Positions 36,064 through 44,556 of a stretch of DNA of 64,000 nt are shown in pieces. Where the stretch lies: contig NZ_JACGWV010000002.1 in assembly GCF_014137995.1 (NCBI RefSeq), positions 682,001 through 746,000 of the forward strand, read 5' to 3'. Numbering within the stretch: position 1 is the stretch's first letter; the number at the start of each line of letters is the position of its first letter. The stretch comes from Promicromonospora sukumoe (GTDB taxonomy: Bacteria > Actinomycetota > Actinomycetes > Actinomycetales > Cellulomonadaceae). A program made the translations under genes and the position numbers. Below the pieces are notes generated by a model. That model made no database searches, was not told where the DNA came from, and saw only the letters and a list, made by a program, of their open reading frames with translations.

Positions 36064-36465
36064 ATGAGTTCCCCCTTCGCCTCGCAGCGGTTCAAGCCGT
36101 CCAACGCCGCCAAGCGACTCGGCGTCTACCTGCCTGCCACGCCGCAGGAGTTCCAGGACACCCCGATCTCGCGCGCGGAGCTCGAGGAGCTGGAGACCAA
36201 CCCGCCCGAGTGGCTCGCGGAGCTGCGCCGCAACGGACCGCACCCGCGGCCGGTCGTGGCGGGGCGCCTCGGCATCTCGATCGCCGGTCTGGCCCGCGGC
36301 GGCATCACCGACCCGCTGACCACCGAGCAGATCAACGAGCTGCGCGAGAACCCGCCGGAGTGGCTGGCGCAGGAGCGGCAGACCGCCGCGCAGGTGCGGG
36401 CCGAGGACGAGCGGGTCGAGGAGGCCCGCAAGGCCGCCGAGAAGAAGGCCCGCTCCGCCCGGTGA
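36064..36465 (+). CDS. DUF5997 family protein
   Basis: 133 residues, charged and helical. Two related blocks repeat: ISRAELEELETNPPEWLAEL and LTTEQINELRENPPEWLAQE. The C-terminus is a Lys/Arg/Glu helix (EEARKAAEKKARSAR). ATG 36064. Its stop overlaps the methyltransferase GTG by GTGA, so the two are coupled. Function unknown; the divergent neighbour is the LysR-type sensor domain protein. Confidence 0.87.
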   Translation: MSSPFASQRFKPSNAAKRLGVYLPATPQEFQDTPISRAELEELETNPPEWLAELRRNGPHPRPVVAGRLGISIAGLARGGITDPLTTEQINELRENPPEWLAQERQTAAQVRAEDERVEEARKAAEKKARSAR

Positions 36466-37868
36466 GCCCCGAGGTGGACGCCGTCCTCGCGCGGCTCCTG
36501 CCCTACCCCGAGGACGGGTCGCGGGCCGACGGCCCCGTCGCCGTCGACGCGACCGACCGGCTGCTGCTCGACGAGGCGGCGGCGCTGATCCGGGAGCGCC
36601 CCGACGACGTCGTGGTGGTCGGCGACCGGTTCGGCGCGCTCACCCTGGGCGCCATCGCGAGCGGTGCCCGCCACGTCCGCACGCAGACGGACGCCGTGAC
36701 GGCCGAGGCAGCGCTGACCGCCAACTCCCGCCGCGCGAGCAGGCTCCTGCGGGACGCGCACGTCGCCGCGAGCGCTCCCGGGTCGCCCGACGCCGCCGGG
36801 CCGGGGTACACCCAGCACGACCGGCTCGAGCCCCGGCTGTTCGAGGGCGCCCGCGTCGTGCTGCTCCAGCTCCCGACGTCGCTCGCGGAGCTGACCGAGA
36901 TCGCCGAGCACGTGGCCCGGTACGCCGACCCCGCCGTCACCCTGTTCGCCGGCGGGCGGGTCAAGCACATGACGCACGCGATGAACGACGTGCTCGCGGC
37001 GTCGTTCGCGCAGGTCGGGGCGTCGCTCGCCCGGCAGAAGTCGCGGCTGCTGATCGCCCGGGAGCCGCGGTCCGACGTCGGGCCGCTGACCTATCCCGTC
37101 ACGGCGCGGCTCACCGACCGGGAGATCCTGGACGCGATCGCGCCGCGGGGTGCGCGCGCCGTCGCCCCGGGCGCTCCCACGGCGGACGCCCCGGCCGGCA
37201 CCGCCCCCGACGGCCTCACCGTCGTCGCGCACGGCGCCGCGTTCGCGGGCGCCACCCTGGACCAGGGCACGCGCTTCCTCCTAGCCCAGGCCCCCCGCTG
37301 GCCCGACCTGTCAGACGTACAGGTCCCCCCGGTGACCTGTACGTCTGACACGTCGGAGGCACCCGCCACGCCCGACCGCCCCGTGCCCGGCATGGACGCC
37401 CACCCGGTCGTCGTCGACCTGGGGTGCGGCACCGGCATCCTCGCCGCCGTCCTCGGCCTCAGGTACCCCCACGCCCACGTGCTCGCCTCGGACCGGAGCC
37501 GGGCCGCCTGCGACTCGGCCGCGGCCACGCTCGCGGCGAACGGCGTCCGCCCGGCCGGGGTCGTGCGGGACGACGCCGGGGCCCTGCTCCCGATCCCCGA
37601 CGGCTCGGCCGACCTCGTGCTGCTCAACCCGCCCTTCCACGACCGGGCCGCGCTGAGCACCGACGCGGCCCACCGGATGTTCGCCACGGCGGGCCGCGTC
37701 CTGCGCGACGGTGGCGAGCTGTGGACCGTCTTCAACACGGCCCTGCACTACCGGCGCGCGCTGGAGCGCGCCGTCGGGCCGACGGAGCACGTGGCCCAGA
37801 ACCCGCGGTTCACCGTGACCCGGAGCGTGCGGAAACTACTTACCGACATGTCAGTGACCGGCGGTTAG
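36462..37868 (+). CDS. RlmG/RsmC-like 23S or 16S rRNA guanine-N2 methyltransferase, with repeat insertion
   Basis: 468 residues with the duplicated-domain layout of RlmG/RsmC: an N-terminal degenerate methyltransferase domain (about 1-250) and a C-terminal active domain with VVVDLGCGTGILAAVLGLRY (SAM), VLLNPPFHDR (catalytic NPPF) and LRDGGELWTVFNTALHYR. Between them, residues about 283-297 (SDVQVPPVTCTSDTS) are encoded by a family A palindrome (37309-37350) in frame. The GTG overlaps the DUF5997 stop. Methylation target is inferred from the family. Confidence 0.87.
   Translation: MSPEVDAVLARLLPYPEDGSRADGPVAVDATDRLLLDEAAALIRERPDDVVVVGDRFGALTLGAIASGARHVRTQTDAVTAEAALTANSRRASRLLRDAHVAASAPGSPDAAGPGYTQHDRLEPRLFEGARVVLLQLPTSLAELTEIAEHVARYADPAVTLFAGGRVKHMTHAMNDVLAASFAQVGASLARQKSRLLIAREPRSDVGPLTYPVTARLTDREILDAIAPRGARAVAPGAPTADAPAGTAPDGLTVVAHGAAFAGATLDQGTRFLLAQAPRWPDLSDVQVPPVTCTSDTSEAPATPDRPVPGMDAHPVVVDLGCGTGILAAVLGLRYPHAHVLASDRSRAACDSAAATLAANGVRPAGVVRDDAGALLPIPDGSADLVLLNPPFHDRAALSTDAAHRMFATAGRVLRDGGELWTVFNTALHYRRALERAVGPTEHVAQNPRFTVTRSVRKLLTDMSVTGG
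37309..37350. repeat. Family A palindrome inside a coding region
   Basis: Perfect 17-bp arms (37309-37325, 37334-37350) with the same TGTCAGACGTACAGGTC arm as the intergenic copies, in frame in the methyltransferase linker. Confidence 0.85.
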
Positions 37869-37953
37869 CCTGGCTGGGCGCTCGACCGGGCGCACCCGCA
37901 CGGCAGCACGCCCGGCCCCGGCCGGCCTGCCCCGAGCACGTAAGGAACTGTCG

Positions 37954-39948
37954 ATGAGGACACTTCGCACCACCCTGCGCGGCGCCGCCGTCGCGGCGGT
38001 CGCGGCATCGCTGGCCGCGGGCGCCGCGGTCACCGCGCTGCCCGCCACCGCGGCCCCGGCCGCCGCCGACGAGGGCAGGACCATGGCAAAGGCGTCCGCG
38101 ACGAAGCCGGAGAAGCCCGGCAAGCACAAGCCGACCAAGCCCAAGACCCCCAAGCCGAAGAAGGCGGCGGCCGACCCGGACTTCGGCTCCAACGTCACGT
38201 TCATCGACGAGACCTGGACCGCCGACCAGATCAACGCGTTCCTCGACACGGTGAACGACGAGGCGGAGTTCAGCCTCGACCGGCACCAGGTCTTCTTCGA
38301 GCCCGGCACCTACGGGAGCGCCGCGGGCCAGGACAACCCGGCCACCGCCACCGGCATCGTGAACGCCCACGTGGGCTACTACGAGTCGATCGCCGGCCTC
38401 GGCGCGCAGCCCGACGACGTCCACATCAACGGCGCCCTGCACGTGGAGCCCGTGGTGGGCTGCCCGAACGAGCCCTGGGCGTGCGCCGACCCCGGCTCGC
38501 TGACCCGCTTCTGGCGGTCGATCTCGAACATGGGCATCAACCCGATCCAGCGCCCGGTCGGCGAGGACGCGGCCCTGCCGTTCCCCGCGGGCGTGACCGA
38601 GCCGCACCAGATGCGGTTCGCCGTCTCGCAGGCGGCGCCCATGCGCCGCATGGACATCCAGGGCGACCTGACGATCTTCGGCCGGTACGGCGAGTTCGCC
38701 TCGGGCGGCTACCTCGCCAACTCGCGCGTCTCCGGCACCATCGTGTCCGGCTCCCAGCAGCAGTGGTTCACCCGGAACTCCGAGGTGGGCGCCTGGGACG
38801 GCGGCGTCTGGAACATGGTCTTCGCCGGGGTGCAGGGCGCGCCGGCCACCAACTTCGGCCAGACGGTGGGCGAGAACGTCGGCGTGACGACGACCGTCAG
38901 CTCGACGCCGGTCAGCCGCGAGGCCCCGTTCCTGTACCGGGGCGACGACGGCGAGCTGTCCGTGTTCGTGCCGAACGCGAAGACCGACAGCAGCGGGACC
39001 GACTGGTCCACCGGGCCGGACGCCGGGCAGTCGATCGGGATCTCCGACTTCTACGTCGCCAAGGAGGGCACGGACGACGCCGCGTCGATCAACGCCGCGC
39101 TCGCCGGTGGCAAGAACCTCATCCTGACGCCGGGCGTGTACGAGCTCGACGCGCCCCTGACCATCGACCGCGCCGACACCGTCGTGCTCGGCCTGGGCTA
39201 CGCCTCCCTGACCCCGACCGCCGGCAACGCCGTGGTCGAGGTCGGCGACGTGGCGGGCGTCAAGATCGCCGGCATCACCGCCGACGCCAACGTCCCCGAG
39301 TCGGAGACGCTCATCCAGGTCGGCCCGCAGGGGGCCACGGTCTCCGACGCCGCCGACCCGACCACGCTGACCGACGTCTTCGTCCGCGTGGGCGGCCCCT
39401 GGGCGGGCAAGGCCGTCACCTCCATCGAGGTGAACAGCCCCGACACGCTCCTGGACCACATCTGGGCCTGGCGCGGTGACCACGGCAACGGCATCGGCTG
39501 GGACGTCAACACCGGTGCCCACGGCGTCATCGTCAACGGTGACCGCGTCACCGCGACGGGGCTCTTCGTGGAGCACTACCAGGAGGAGCAGACCATCTGG
39601 AACGGCGAGGACGGCCAGACGCTCTTCTACCAGAACGAGATCCCGTACGACGTGCCGAACCAGGCCGCGTGGATGGACGGCGACCGCCTCGGCTACGCCG
39701 CCTACCGCGTCGCCGACGACGTGCAGAACCACTCCGCGATCGGCACCGGCACGTACTCGTTCTTCAACCAGGGCCAGGACATCCGCCTGGAGTCCGGCAT
39801 CCAGGCGCCGGACACCCCGGGCGTGACGTTCCGGTCGATGACCGCCATCTTCCTCAACGGCTCGGGCGGCATCAACCACGTCATCAACGGCACCGGCGGC
39901 TCGGTCCAGCAGGGCACGCAGCGGTCCCAGGTGGTCAGCTACCCGTAA
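37954..39948 (+). CDS. Secreted right-handed beta-helix protein (GH55-like)
   Basis: 664 residues. A signal peptide (1 to about 34), a Lys/Pro linker (about 48-72), then a repetitive beta-helix: early strand TGIVNAHVGYYESIAGLG, LTRFWRSISNMGINPIQRPV, QQQWFTRNSEVGAWDGGVWN, and a second half beginning ASINAALAGGKNLILTPGVY. Paired beta-helical halves of this size resemble GH55 exo-beta-1,3-glucanases, but I see no motif that proves catalysis. ATG 37954 follows AAGGA. The database label adenylyl cyclase that relatives sometimes carry is not supported by the sequence. Monocistronic, ending before a long palindrome. Confidence 0.7.
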   Translation: MRTLRTTLRGAAVAAVAASLAAGAAVTALPATAAPAAADEGRTMAKASATKPEKPGKHKPTKPKTPKPKKAAADPDFGSNVTFIDETWTADQINAFLDTVNDEAEFSLDRHQVFFEPGTYGSAAGQDNPATATGIVNAHVGYYESIAGLGAQPDDVHINGALHVEPVVGCPNEPWACADPGSLTRFWRSISNMGINPIQRPVGEDAALPFPAGVTEPHQMRFAVSQAAPMRRMDIQGDLTIFGRYGEFASGGYLANSRVSGTIVSGSQQQWFTRNSEVGAWDGGVWNMVFAGVQGAPATNFGQTVGENVGVTTTVSSTPVSREAPFLYRGDDGELSVFVPNAKTDSSGTDWSTGPDAGQSIGISDFYVAKEGTDDAASINAALAGGKNLILTPGVYELDAPLTIDRADTVVLGLGYASLTPTAGNAVVEVGDVAGVKIAGITADANVPESETLIQVGPQGATVSDAADPTTLTDVFVRVGGPWAGKAVTSIEVNSPDTLLDHIWAWRGDHGNGIGWDVNTGAHGVIVNGDRVTATGLFVEHYQEEQTIWNGEDGQTLFYQNEIPYDVPNQAAWMDGDRLGYAAYRVADDVQNHSAIGTGTYSFFNQGQDIRLESGIQAPDTPGVTFRSMTAIFLNGSGGINHVINGTGGSVQQGTQRSQVVSYP

Positions 39949-39962
39949 CCCCGCTCAAACCG

Positions 39963-40030
39963 AAACCGCTGAGTGCGGGGTATTTGTTGGACCAACCCTG
40001 TTGGTCCAACTACCCCGCACTCAGCGGTTT
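39963..40030. terminator. Family B palindrome between convergent genes
   Basis: 20-bp outer arms AAACCGCTGAGTGCGGGGTA (39963-39982) and complement (40011-40030), a TTT bulge, and inner 10-bp arms GTTGGACCAA/TTGGTCCAAC. Lies between the beta-helix gene and FKBP. Confidence 0.78.
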
Positions 40031-40053
40031 CAGCTCAGTTCAAGCAGGCGTCG

Positions 40054-40455
40054 TCACTTGACGTCGACGACGTCCACCACGAAGACGAGGGTGTCGCCGC
40101 CGCCGATGCCGGCCTGCGGCACGCCGCGCGCACCGTAGCCGTGCTCCGGCGGGATCGAGAGCAGCAGGCGCGAGCCGACGTTCTGGCCCACCATGCCCTT
40201 GTCCCAGCCACCGATGACGGCGCCGACACCGATCGGGAAGTCGATCGTGGTGCCGCGGTCGTACGAGTTGTCGAAGACGTGGCCGCCCCAGGTCTGGCCC
40301 AGGTAGTTCACCACGATGGTGCGCCCGGACTCGACGACCGGACCGTTGCCCTCGGCGAGCACCTGCACCTGCAGGCCGGCGGGTGCGCCACCCTCGGGGA
40401 AGGTCAGCTCCGGCTTGTCACCGAAGGACCCGGAGGCGGTAGGAAGCGTGGTCAC
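40054..40455 (-). CDS. FKBP-type peptidyl-prolyl isomerase
   Basis: 133 residues, a single FKBP domain with the conserved VESGRTIVVNYLGQTWGGHV, FDNSYDRGTTIDFPIGVGAV, GWDKGMVGQNVGSRLLLSIP and HGYGARG blocks. No signal peptide or lipobox is visible, so it is cytoplasmic. GTG 40455 leaves GAGAGG about nine bases upstream. Monocistronic. Confidence 0.94.
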   Translation of the reverse strand: MTTLPTASGSFGDKPELTFPEGGAPAGLQVQVLAEGNGPVVESGRTIVVNYLGQTWGGHVFDNSYDRGTTIDFPIGVGAVIGGWDKGMVGQNVGSRLLLSIPPEHGYGARGVPQAGIGGGDTLVFVVDVVDVK

Positions 40456-40513
40456 GAGGATTGCCTCTCGCTCGGGATGACGCCGATTGCCCGGCGTCGG
40501 GTACCTGCCCACC

Positions 40514-41425
40514 CTATGCGGCCACCACCGCTGCCCGCGAAGCGACGGCGGCCCGGCGCAGCGCCTCCAGCGCGGCGATGGCGGGCGGGGTGTGCGCGAC
40601 GGCGTCCTGCACCACCGCGTAGATCGAGCGGACCGGGGCGGGCCGCACCACGGGCACCGCGATCGTGCCGGCCGGGAGCTGGACGGCGCCGAGCTCGGGC
40701 AGCACGGTCATGCCGATCCCGGCCTCGACGAACGCGACCGCCGTCGGGTAGTCGTGCGCCTCGACGTGGAAAGTGGGGCTGAACCCCGCGGCCGTGCACG
40801 CCTCCAGGAGGTTGCGGCGGCACCAGCCGCGCGCGAAGTCGTTGTCGACCCAGGACTCCTCGGCCAGCTCGGCGAGCTCGATCTCGTCGCGGCCCGCGAA
40901 CCGGTGGCTGCGCGGCAGCACGGCGACGTACGGGTCGTCGAGCAGGTGGTGCGCGGTGAAGCCGCTGCCGGCGTCGAAGTCCGTCTGGGCGACGGCGACC
41001 TGCAGGTCGGCCCGCTCCTCGGTCTTGTCCGGGATGTGCTCGGCGAGCTCCAGGTCGAGGCGCACGCCGGGAAAGTCCGTGGTGATCACCCGGACGACGT
41101 CGGGCAGCCAGGCCGAGCCCACCGAGGCGAAGTAGGCGATCGAGAGCGAGCCGGTGCGGCCGGCCCGCAGGTCGGCGACCATCGACTCGGCCTCGCCGAG
41201 CCGTTCCAGGACGCCGTCGGCCTGCGCGGCGAGCGCACGCCCGGCCGCCGTCGGGCGGATGCCGCGACCGTGCCGGGCCAGGAGCTTGAGCCCGGTCTCG
41301 CGCTGGAGCGCGGAGACGTGCTGGCTGACGGCGGAGGGCGTGTAGCCGAGGTTCGCCGCCGCGGCACCGATCGATCCGGAGGCGACGACGGAGCGGAAGA
41401 CGCGGAGGCGGTGGACGTCGAGCAT
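40514..41425 (-). CDS. LysR family regulator, probably of EamA transporter
   Basis: 303 residues: helix-turn-helix VFRSVVASGSIGAAAANLGY, TPSAVSQHVSALQRETGLKL and an effector domain. ATG 41425; a GTG nine bases earlier is possible. It is divergent from the EamA transporter gene at 41509. Confidence 0.9.
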   Translation of the reverse strand: MLDVHRLRVFRSVVASGSIGAAAANLGYTPSAVSQHVSALQRETGLKLLARHGRGIRPTAAGRALAAQADGVLERLGEAESMVADLRAGRTGSLSIAYFASVGSAWLPDVVRVITTDFPGVRLDLELAEHIPDKTEERADLQVAVAQTDFDAGSGFTAHHLLDDPYVAVLPRSHRFAGRDEIELAELAEESWVDNDFARGWCRRNLLEACTAAGFSPTFHVEAHDYPTAVAFVEAGIGMTVLPELGAVQLPAGTIAVPVVRPAPVRSIYAVVQDAVAHTPPAIAALEALRRAAVASRAAVVAA

Positions 41426-41508
41426 GCGCACCACAGTACAGCCAGACTGAATCCAGATGTAGGAATCGTCGCTGGTGCTTCACGATGGTGTCGGGCGAGG
41501 ATCGCACC

Positions 41509-42510
41509 ATGAGCAACGCCACGGCCGATAGCCGCCAGACCTCGCCGCTCGCGCCCGGCAGGGTTGCGGACATGAGCACCACCACCGGGCCGGAGGCCCC
41601 GGCAGCGCCGGCCGCGCCGACGTCCCCCGCCGCGCCGCCCGCCGCCCCGCACCGTCTGCTGGTCCCGGCCGCCGCCGCGGTGACCGTCGTGCTGTGGGGC
41701 TCGGCGTTCATCGGCATCCGGTCCGCCGGCTTCGACTACTCGCCGGGCGCCCTCGCCCTGGGCCGCATCTTCGTGGGCACCCTGGCGCTGACCGTGATCG
41801 CGGGCCTGGCCGGCAAGCTCCGGCTGCCGCGCGGCCGCACGCTGGTGGGCGTCGTCGTCTGGGGCGTGCTCTGGTTCGGGCTCTACAACCTCGCCCTCAA
41901 CGCGGCGGAGCGCACGCTCGACGCCGGCACCGCGTCCCTGCTGGTGGGCCTCGCACCGATCCTCATCGCGGTGTTCGCCGGGATCTCCCTGGGGGAGGGC
42001 TTCCCCGCCCGGCTGCTGGCGGGCATCGGCATCGCGTTCGCGGGGGTCGCCGGCATCGCGCTGGCCACCTCCAGCGGGGCCTCCGACGTCGTCAGCGTGC
42101 TACTCGGGCTGGCGGCAGCGGTCATCTACGCCGGGAGCACCATCCTGCAGAAGCGGCTGCTGCCCCAGGTCGACTCGCTGACGATGACCTGGCTGGGCTG
42201 CCTGGCCGGGACGGTCGTGTGCCTGCCGTTCCTGCCCGTGCTGGTGACCGAGCTCGCGGCGGCCCCGACGTCGGCGACCCTGAGCGTCGTCTACCTGGGC
42301 GTGTTCCCCACGGCGATCGCGTTCGTCACCTGGGGCTACGCGCTCACCCGGACGACGGCGGGCCGCCTCGGCGCCGCGACCTACGCCGCCGCGCCCTTGG
42401 CCGTCCTGATGTCGTGGGCCCTGCTCGGCGAGGTCCCCACCCCGGTCGCCCTGGCCGGCGGCGCCCTGTGCCTGGCGGGCGTCCTGGTAGCCACCCTCCG
42501 CCTCCGTTGA
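41509..42510 (+). CDS. EamA/DMT family transporter
   Basis: 333 residues. After a long Ala/Pro-rich leader (about 1-48), about ten hydrophobic segments form two EamA repeats, with ALALGRIFVGTLALTVIAGL and LLVGLAPILIAVFAGISLGE in the first and GVFPTAIAFVTWGYALTRTT in the second. Such proteins usually export amino acids or other small metabolites. ATG 41509 follows GCGAGGA. Its TGA lies inside the left arm of a family B palindrome. Divergent LysR gene upstream. Confidence 0.9.
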   Translation: MSNATADSRQTSPLAPGRVADMSTTTGPEAPAAPAAPTSPAAPPAAPHRLLVPAAAAVTVVLWGSAFIGIRSAGFDYSPGALALGRIFVGTLALTVIAGLAGKLRLPRGRTLVGVVVWGVLWFGLYNLALNAAERTLDAGTASLLVGLAPILIAVFAGISLGEGFPARLLAGIGIAFAGVAGIALATSSGASDVVSVLLGLAAAVIYAGSTILQKRLLPQVDSLTMTWLGCLAGTVVCLPFLPVLVTELAAAPTSATLSVVYLGVFPTAIAFVTWGYALTRTTAGRLGAATYAAAPLAVLMSWALLGEVPTPVALAGGALCLAGVLVATLRLR

Positions 42511-42568
42511 GTGCTGGGTATTTGCCCTTTCGAAACGTTCCGAGAGGGCAAATACCCAGCACTCAACG
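42505..42568. terminator. Family B palindrome overlapping the EamA stop
   Basis: Perfect 24-bp arms (42505-42528, 42545-42568) with GAGTGCTGGGTATTTGCCCT, between convergent EamA and sigma genes; the TGA at 42508-42510 is part of the left arm. Confidence 0.8.
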
Positions 42569-42582
42569 AGCGGGCGGGCGGG

Positions 42583-43890
42583 TTACGGGAGGGCGGCCGC
42601 CTTGGCTTCCAGGACGCCGCGTTCTGCGGCGTTGCCGCAGAGCTCCGCCGCGCGGAGGTACTCGCCGCGGGCCTCGGCGGTGCGGCCGAGCCGGGACAGC
42701 AGCTCGCCGCGCACGCCGGGCAGCAGGTGCGACCCGGCGAGCACGCCCTGGTCGGCCAGGCCGTCGACGGCGCGCAGCCCGAGGTCGGGCCCGTGCGCCA
42801 TCGCCACGGCCACGGCCCGGTTCAGGTCCACGACGGGCGACGGCGCGATGCGGCCCAGCGCCTCGTAGAGCACCACGATCCGCTCCCAGTCGGTCTCCGG
42901 CACGGAAGGGGCCACCGCGTGGCACTCCGCGATGGCGGCCTGGAGCGCGTAGGAGGCCATGCCCTCCGGGCCGACGGCGCGCTGTATCGCCGCCCGGCCC
43001 CGCCGGATCGCCGCGCGGTCCCACCGGCGCCGGTCCTGGTCCTCCAGGAGGACGGGCTCCCCCGACGGCCCGGTCCGGGCGGGGAACCGGGCTGCCGTCA
43101 GCTCCATCAGGGCGAGCAGGCCGAAGGTCTCGGGCTCCGGGGCGAGCCGGGCCAGCACTCGGGTCAGGCGCACGGCCTCGCGCGCCAGGTCGTGCCGGAT
43201 CCAGTCGTCGCCCGACGTCGCCGACGAGCCCTCGGTGAAGATCACGTACAGCACGCCCCGCACCGACGAGAGCCGGGTGGCGCGGTCCGCGCCGTCGGGC
43301 ACCTCGAACGGGACCTGCGCCGCCGCGATGGTCTTCTTGGCGCGCGTGATGCGCGCCTGGACCGTCGCGACCGGCACGAGGAACGCGCGGGCGATCTCGT
43401 CGCTGGTCAGACCGCCCACGACCCGCAGGGTCAAGGCGATCCGCGCCTCCCGGGAGAGCACCGGGTGGCAGGACACGAACATGAGGGCGAGCACGTCGTC
43501 GTCGATACGCTCGGGGTCGAGCAGCCCGGGCTCCGCGCCCGGGTCGCCCGCGAGCGCCCCCGGGGCGGACGACGTCGGCGCGCCCAGGCCCACGGCGACC
43601 TCGCCCTCGGCGAGCCCGTGGGCCAGCGCGGCGTACCGCTCGGCCCGCCCGGCCCGACGGCGGTAGGCGTCGATCGCCCGGCGCCGGGCCGTCGCGATGA
43701 GCCACGCCGCGGGGTCGCGCGGCGTGCCGTCCCGCGGCCAGGAGACGAGCGCCGCGGCGAGCGCCTCCTGGGCCACGTCCTCGGCGAGCTCGAAGTCGCG
43801 CGTGTAGCGGGTGAGTGCGCCGACGATGTGGGCGGACTCGATCCGCCAGACCGCCTCGACGGCCCGCCGCGCGGCGTCGTCGTCGCTCAT
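42583..43890 (-). CDS. Second ECF sigma factor with helical C-terminal extension (ECF42-like)
   Basis: 435 residues with the same plan as the protein at 22048: region 2 (LAEDVAQEALAAALVSWPRD, AWLIATARRRAIDAYRRR), region 4 (LALMFVSCHPVLSREARIAL, LTSDEIARAFLVPVATVQAR) and a 230-residue helical tail (VLYEALGRIAPSPVVDLNRA). ATG 43890 follows AGGGAGAGGG. It lies 64 bp downstream of a YCII gene on the same strand. The two sigma proteins differ enough to be old paralogues. Confidence 0.9.
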   Translation of the reverse strand: MSDDDAARRAVEAVWRIESAHIVGALTRYTRDFELAEDVAQEALAAALVSWPRDGTPRDPAAWLIATARRRAIDAYRRRAGRAERYAALAHGLAEGEVAVGLGAPTSSAPGALAGDPGAEPGLLDPERIDDDVLALMFVSCHPVLSREARIALTLRVVGGLTSDEIARAFLVPVATVQARITRAKKTIAAAQVPFEVPDGADRATRLSSVRGVLYVIFTEGSSATSGDDWIRHDLAREAVRLTRVLARLAPEPETFGLLALMELTAARFPARTGPSGEPVLLEDQDRRRWDRAAIRRGRAAIQRAVGPEGMASYALQAAIAECHAVAPSVPETDWERIVVLYEALGRIAPSPVVDLNRAVAVAMAHGPDLGLRAVDGLADQGVLAGSHLLPGVRGELLSRLGRTAEARGEYLRAAELCGNAAERGVLEAKAAALP

Positions 43891-43954
43891 CCCTCTCCCT
43901 TCCCTGCCGTGTCCTGCCCTGCCCTGCCCCTGAAGACTCCCGGCGGACCCGGCC

Positions 43955-44377
43955 TCAGTGCTGGCCGGTGGACTCGCGCCAGGCCTTCTCCTTCTGGATG
44001 TACTCGTTGTCCTGCGGGAACTGGTCGATCTCGGTGACCTTGCGGATCTCGGCCTTGCTGCCCGGACCGGTCAGCGGCGCGCGCTTGGCCCACTCGACGG
44101 CTTCCTCCTTCGAGGCGACGTCGAGGATCCAGAAGCCGTTGAACAGCTCCTTGGTCTCGCCGTAGGGACCGTCGGTCACGACGGGCGTCTCGGTGGAGTA
44201 GTCCACGACGACGGAATCGGCGGCATCCTCGAGGCCTTCGCCGGCCACCAGCACGCCGGCCTTGATCATCTCCTCGTTGAACACGCCCATGGCGTTGATG
44301 ATCTCCTCGAAGTCCATGTTCTCGTAGGCGGTCACGGTCTCGTCGGTCGCCCGCATGATGAGCATGTACTTGGCCAT
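43955..44377 (-). CDS. YCII/DGPF-domain protein, partner of second ECF sigma factor
   Basis: 140 residues: MAKYMLIMRATDETVTAYEN, ETPVVTDGPYGETKELFNGF and an acidic C-terminal stretch. The signature reads DGPYGETKE, a variant of DGPF. ATG 44377 follows AGGAGAAGAG. It precedes the sigma gene at 42583 and is divergent from the GH15 gene. Longer and more acidic than the copy at 23505. Confidence 0.9.
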   Translation of the reverse strand: MAKYMLIMRATDETVTAYENMDFEEIINAMGVFNEEMIKAGVLVAGEGLEDAADSVVVDYSTETPVVTDGPYGETKELFNGFWILDVASKEEAVEWAKRAPLTGPGSKAEIRKVTEIDQFPQDNEYIQKEKAWRESTGQH

Positions 44378-44556
44378 GGTCTCTTCTCCTGTGTGGTTTC
44401 CGGTCCCTGGTGGGACCTTCTCATCCACAGGTCGAACGGGAAACAGGTGGATCGACACGTGCCAGAATCTTTTTTCGTGGAGCATGCGGACAGGTTCCGC
44501 GCGTCACACAGATCCGGCTTGCCACACGCGCGGAACGTGCGGAACCCTTGATACCC

